DNA from: Mycobacterium sp. UM_WGJ
GTDB taxonomy: Bacteria; Actinomycetota; Actinomycetes; Mycobacteriales; Mycobacteriaceae
Reading direction: 5' to 3'
Assembly (NCBI RefSeq): GCF_000455125.1
Contig: NZ_AUWR01000006.1
Location: forward strand, 1 to 34,342
Length of the DNA: 34,342 nt
Part shown: piece after piece, positions 34,316 through 34,342 of the stretch
Layout: each line of letters begins with the position of its first letter
Numbering within the stretch: position 1 is the first letter of the stretch
Position numbers and translations under genes: made by a program
The notes under the pieces: generated by a model
Databases searched by the model: none
What the model was told of the DNA's origin: nothing
What the model saw: only the letters and a program-made list of their open reading frames with translations

Positions 34316-34342
34316 GCCGCATCTAAGCCCGGCGGTTCAGCG

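Noticed and set aside
1-34342. Search by eye for CRISPR arrays, tRNA/rRNA genes, transposases and phage genes
   Set aside because: No regularly spaced repeats, no tRNA-like cloverleaf and no transposase, integrase or phage motifs were seen.

Overview
This is a high-GC actinobacterial chromosome segment, almost certainly from a mycobacterium (Mycobacterium sensu lato) outside the M. tuberculosis complex. The evidence is a set of mycobacterial families together: Pps-type modular polyketide synthases, a PapA5-type acyltransferase, two Rv2952-type lipid O-methyltransferases, an MmpL transporter, a PE-PPE-domain hydrolase and a mycobacterium-type exported protein family. Several genes appear leaderless, which is also common in mycobacteria. 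I see no insertion sequence, tRNA, rRNA or CRISPR array, and no gene-free gap longer than about 250 bases.

Bases 1-14205 hold the end of a phthiocerol-type (DIM-like) assembly line, all on the plus strand with overlapping or closely spaced genes. It runs: a 5'-truncated PKS (AT tail, DH-like, KR, ACP), a PpsD-like PKS (KS-AT-DH-KR-ACP, methylmalonyl-type AT), a PpsE-like PKS (KS-AT-ACP-condensation-like domain, malonyl-type AT) and a PapA5-like acyltransferase. In M. tuberculosis the position of the first PKS is held by PpsC, a fully reducing module. Here that module has no enoylreductase, and its dehydratase has lost the catalytic histidine. The chain should therefore keep a hydroxyl where phthiocerol has a methylene.

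Bases 14198-17059 hold a minus-strand LCM/TcmP-type methyltransferase facing away from a coupled three-gene operon: flavodoxin-fold protein, DUF2505 (SRPBCC-like) protein and nitroreductase. Bases 17149-21826 hold an export region. It contains two paralogous secreted proteins of unknown function with conserved cysteine pairs, each with its own promoter, and a convergent PE-PPE-domain hydrolase that has a signal anchor instead of a PE or PPE domain. The first secreted protein has an unusual Arg-rich tandem-repeat extension before its signal-like segment.

Bases 21969-33694 look like a lipid-tailoring and export island. It contains an SDR fused to an alpha/beta hydrolase, two Rv2952-like methyltransferases with near-identical leaderless promoters, a P450-SDR pair with a 4-base overlap, an AurF-type diiron oxygenase, a Baeyer-Villiger-type monooxygenase and an MmpL transporter. 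A small hemerythrin-like protein closes the window.

Working model (inference): the PKS line builds a hydroxylated, methyl-branched diol-type lipid, PapA5 esterifies it, the methyltransferases and oxidoreductases decorate it, and MmpL exports it. The result would be a variant of the DIM family not identical to phthiocerol dimycocerosate.
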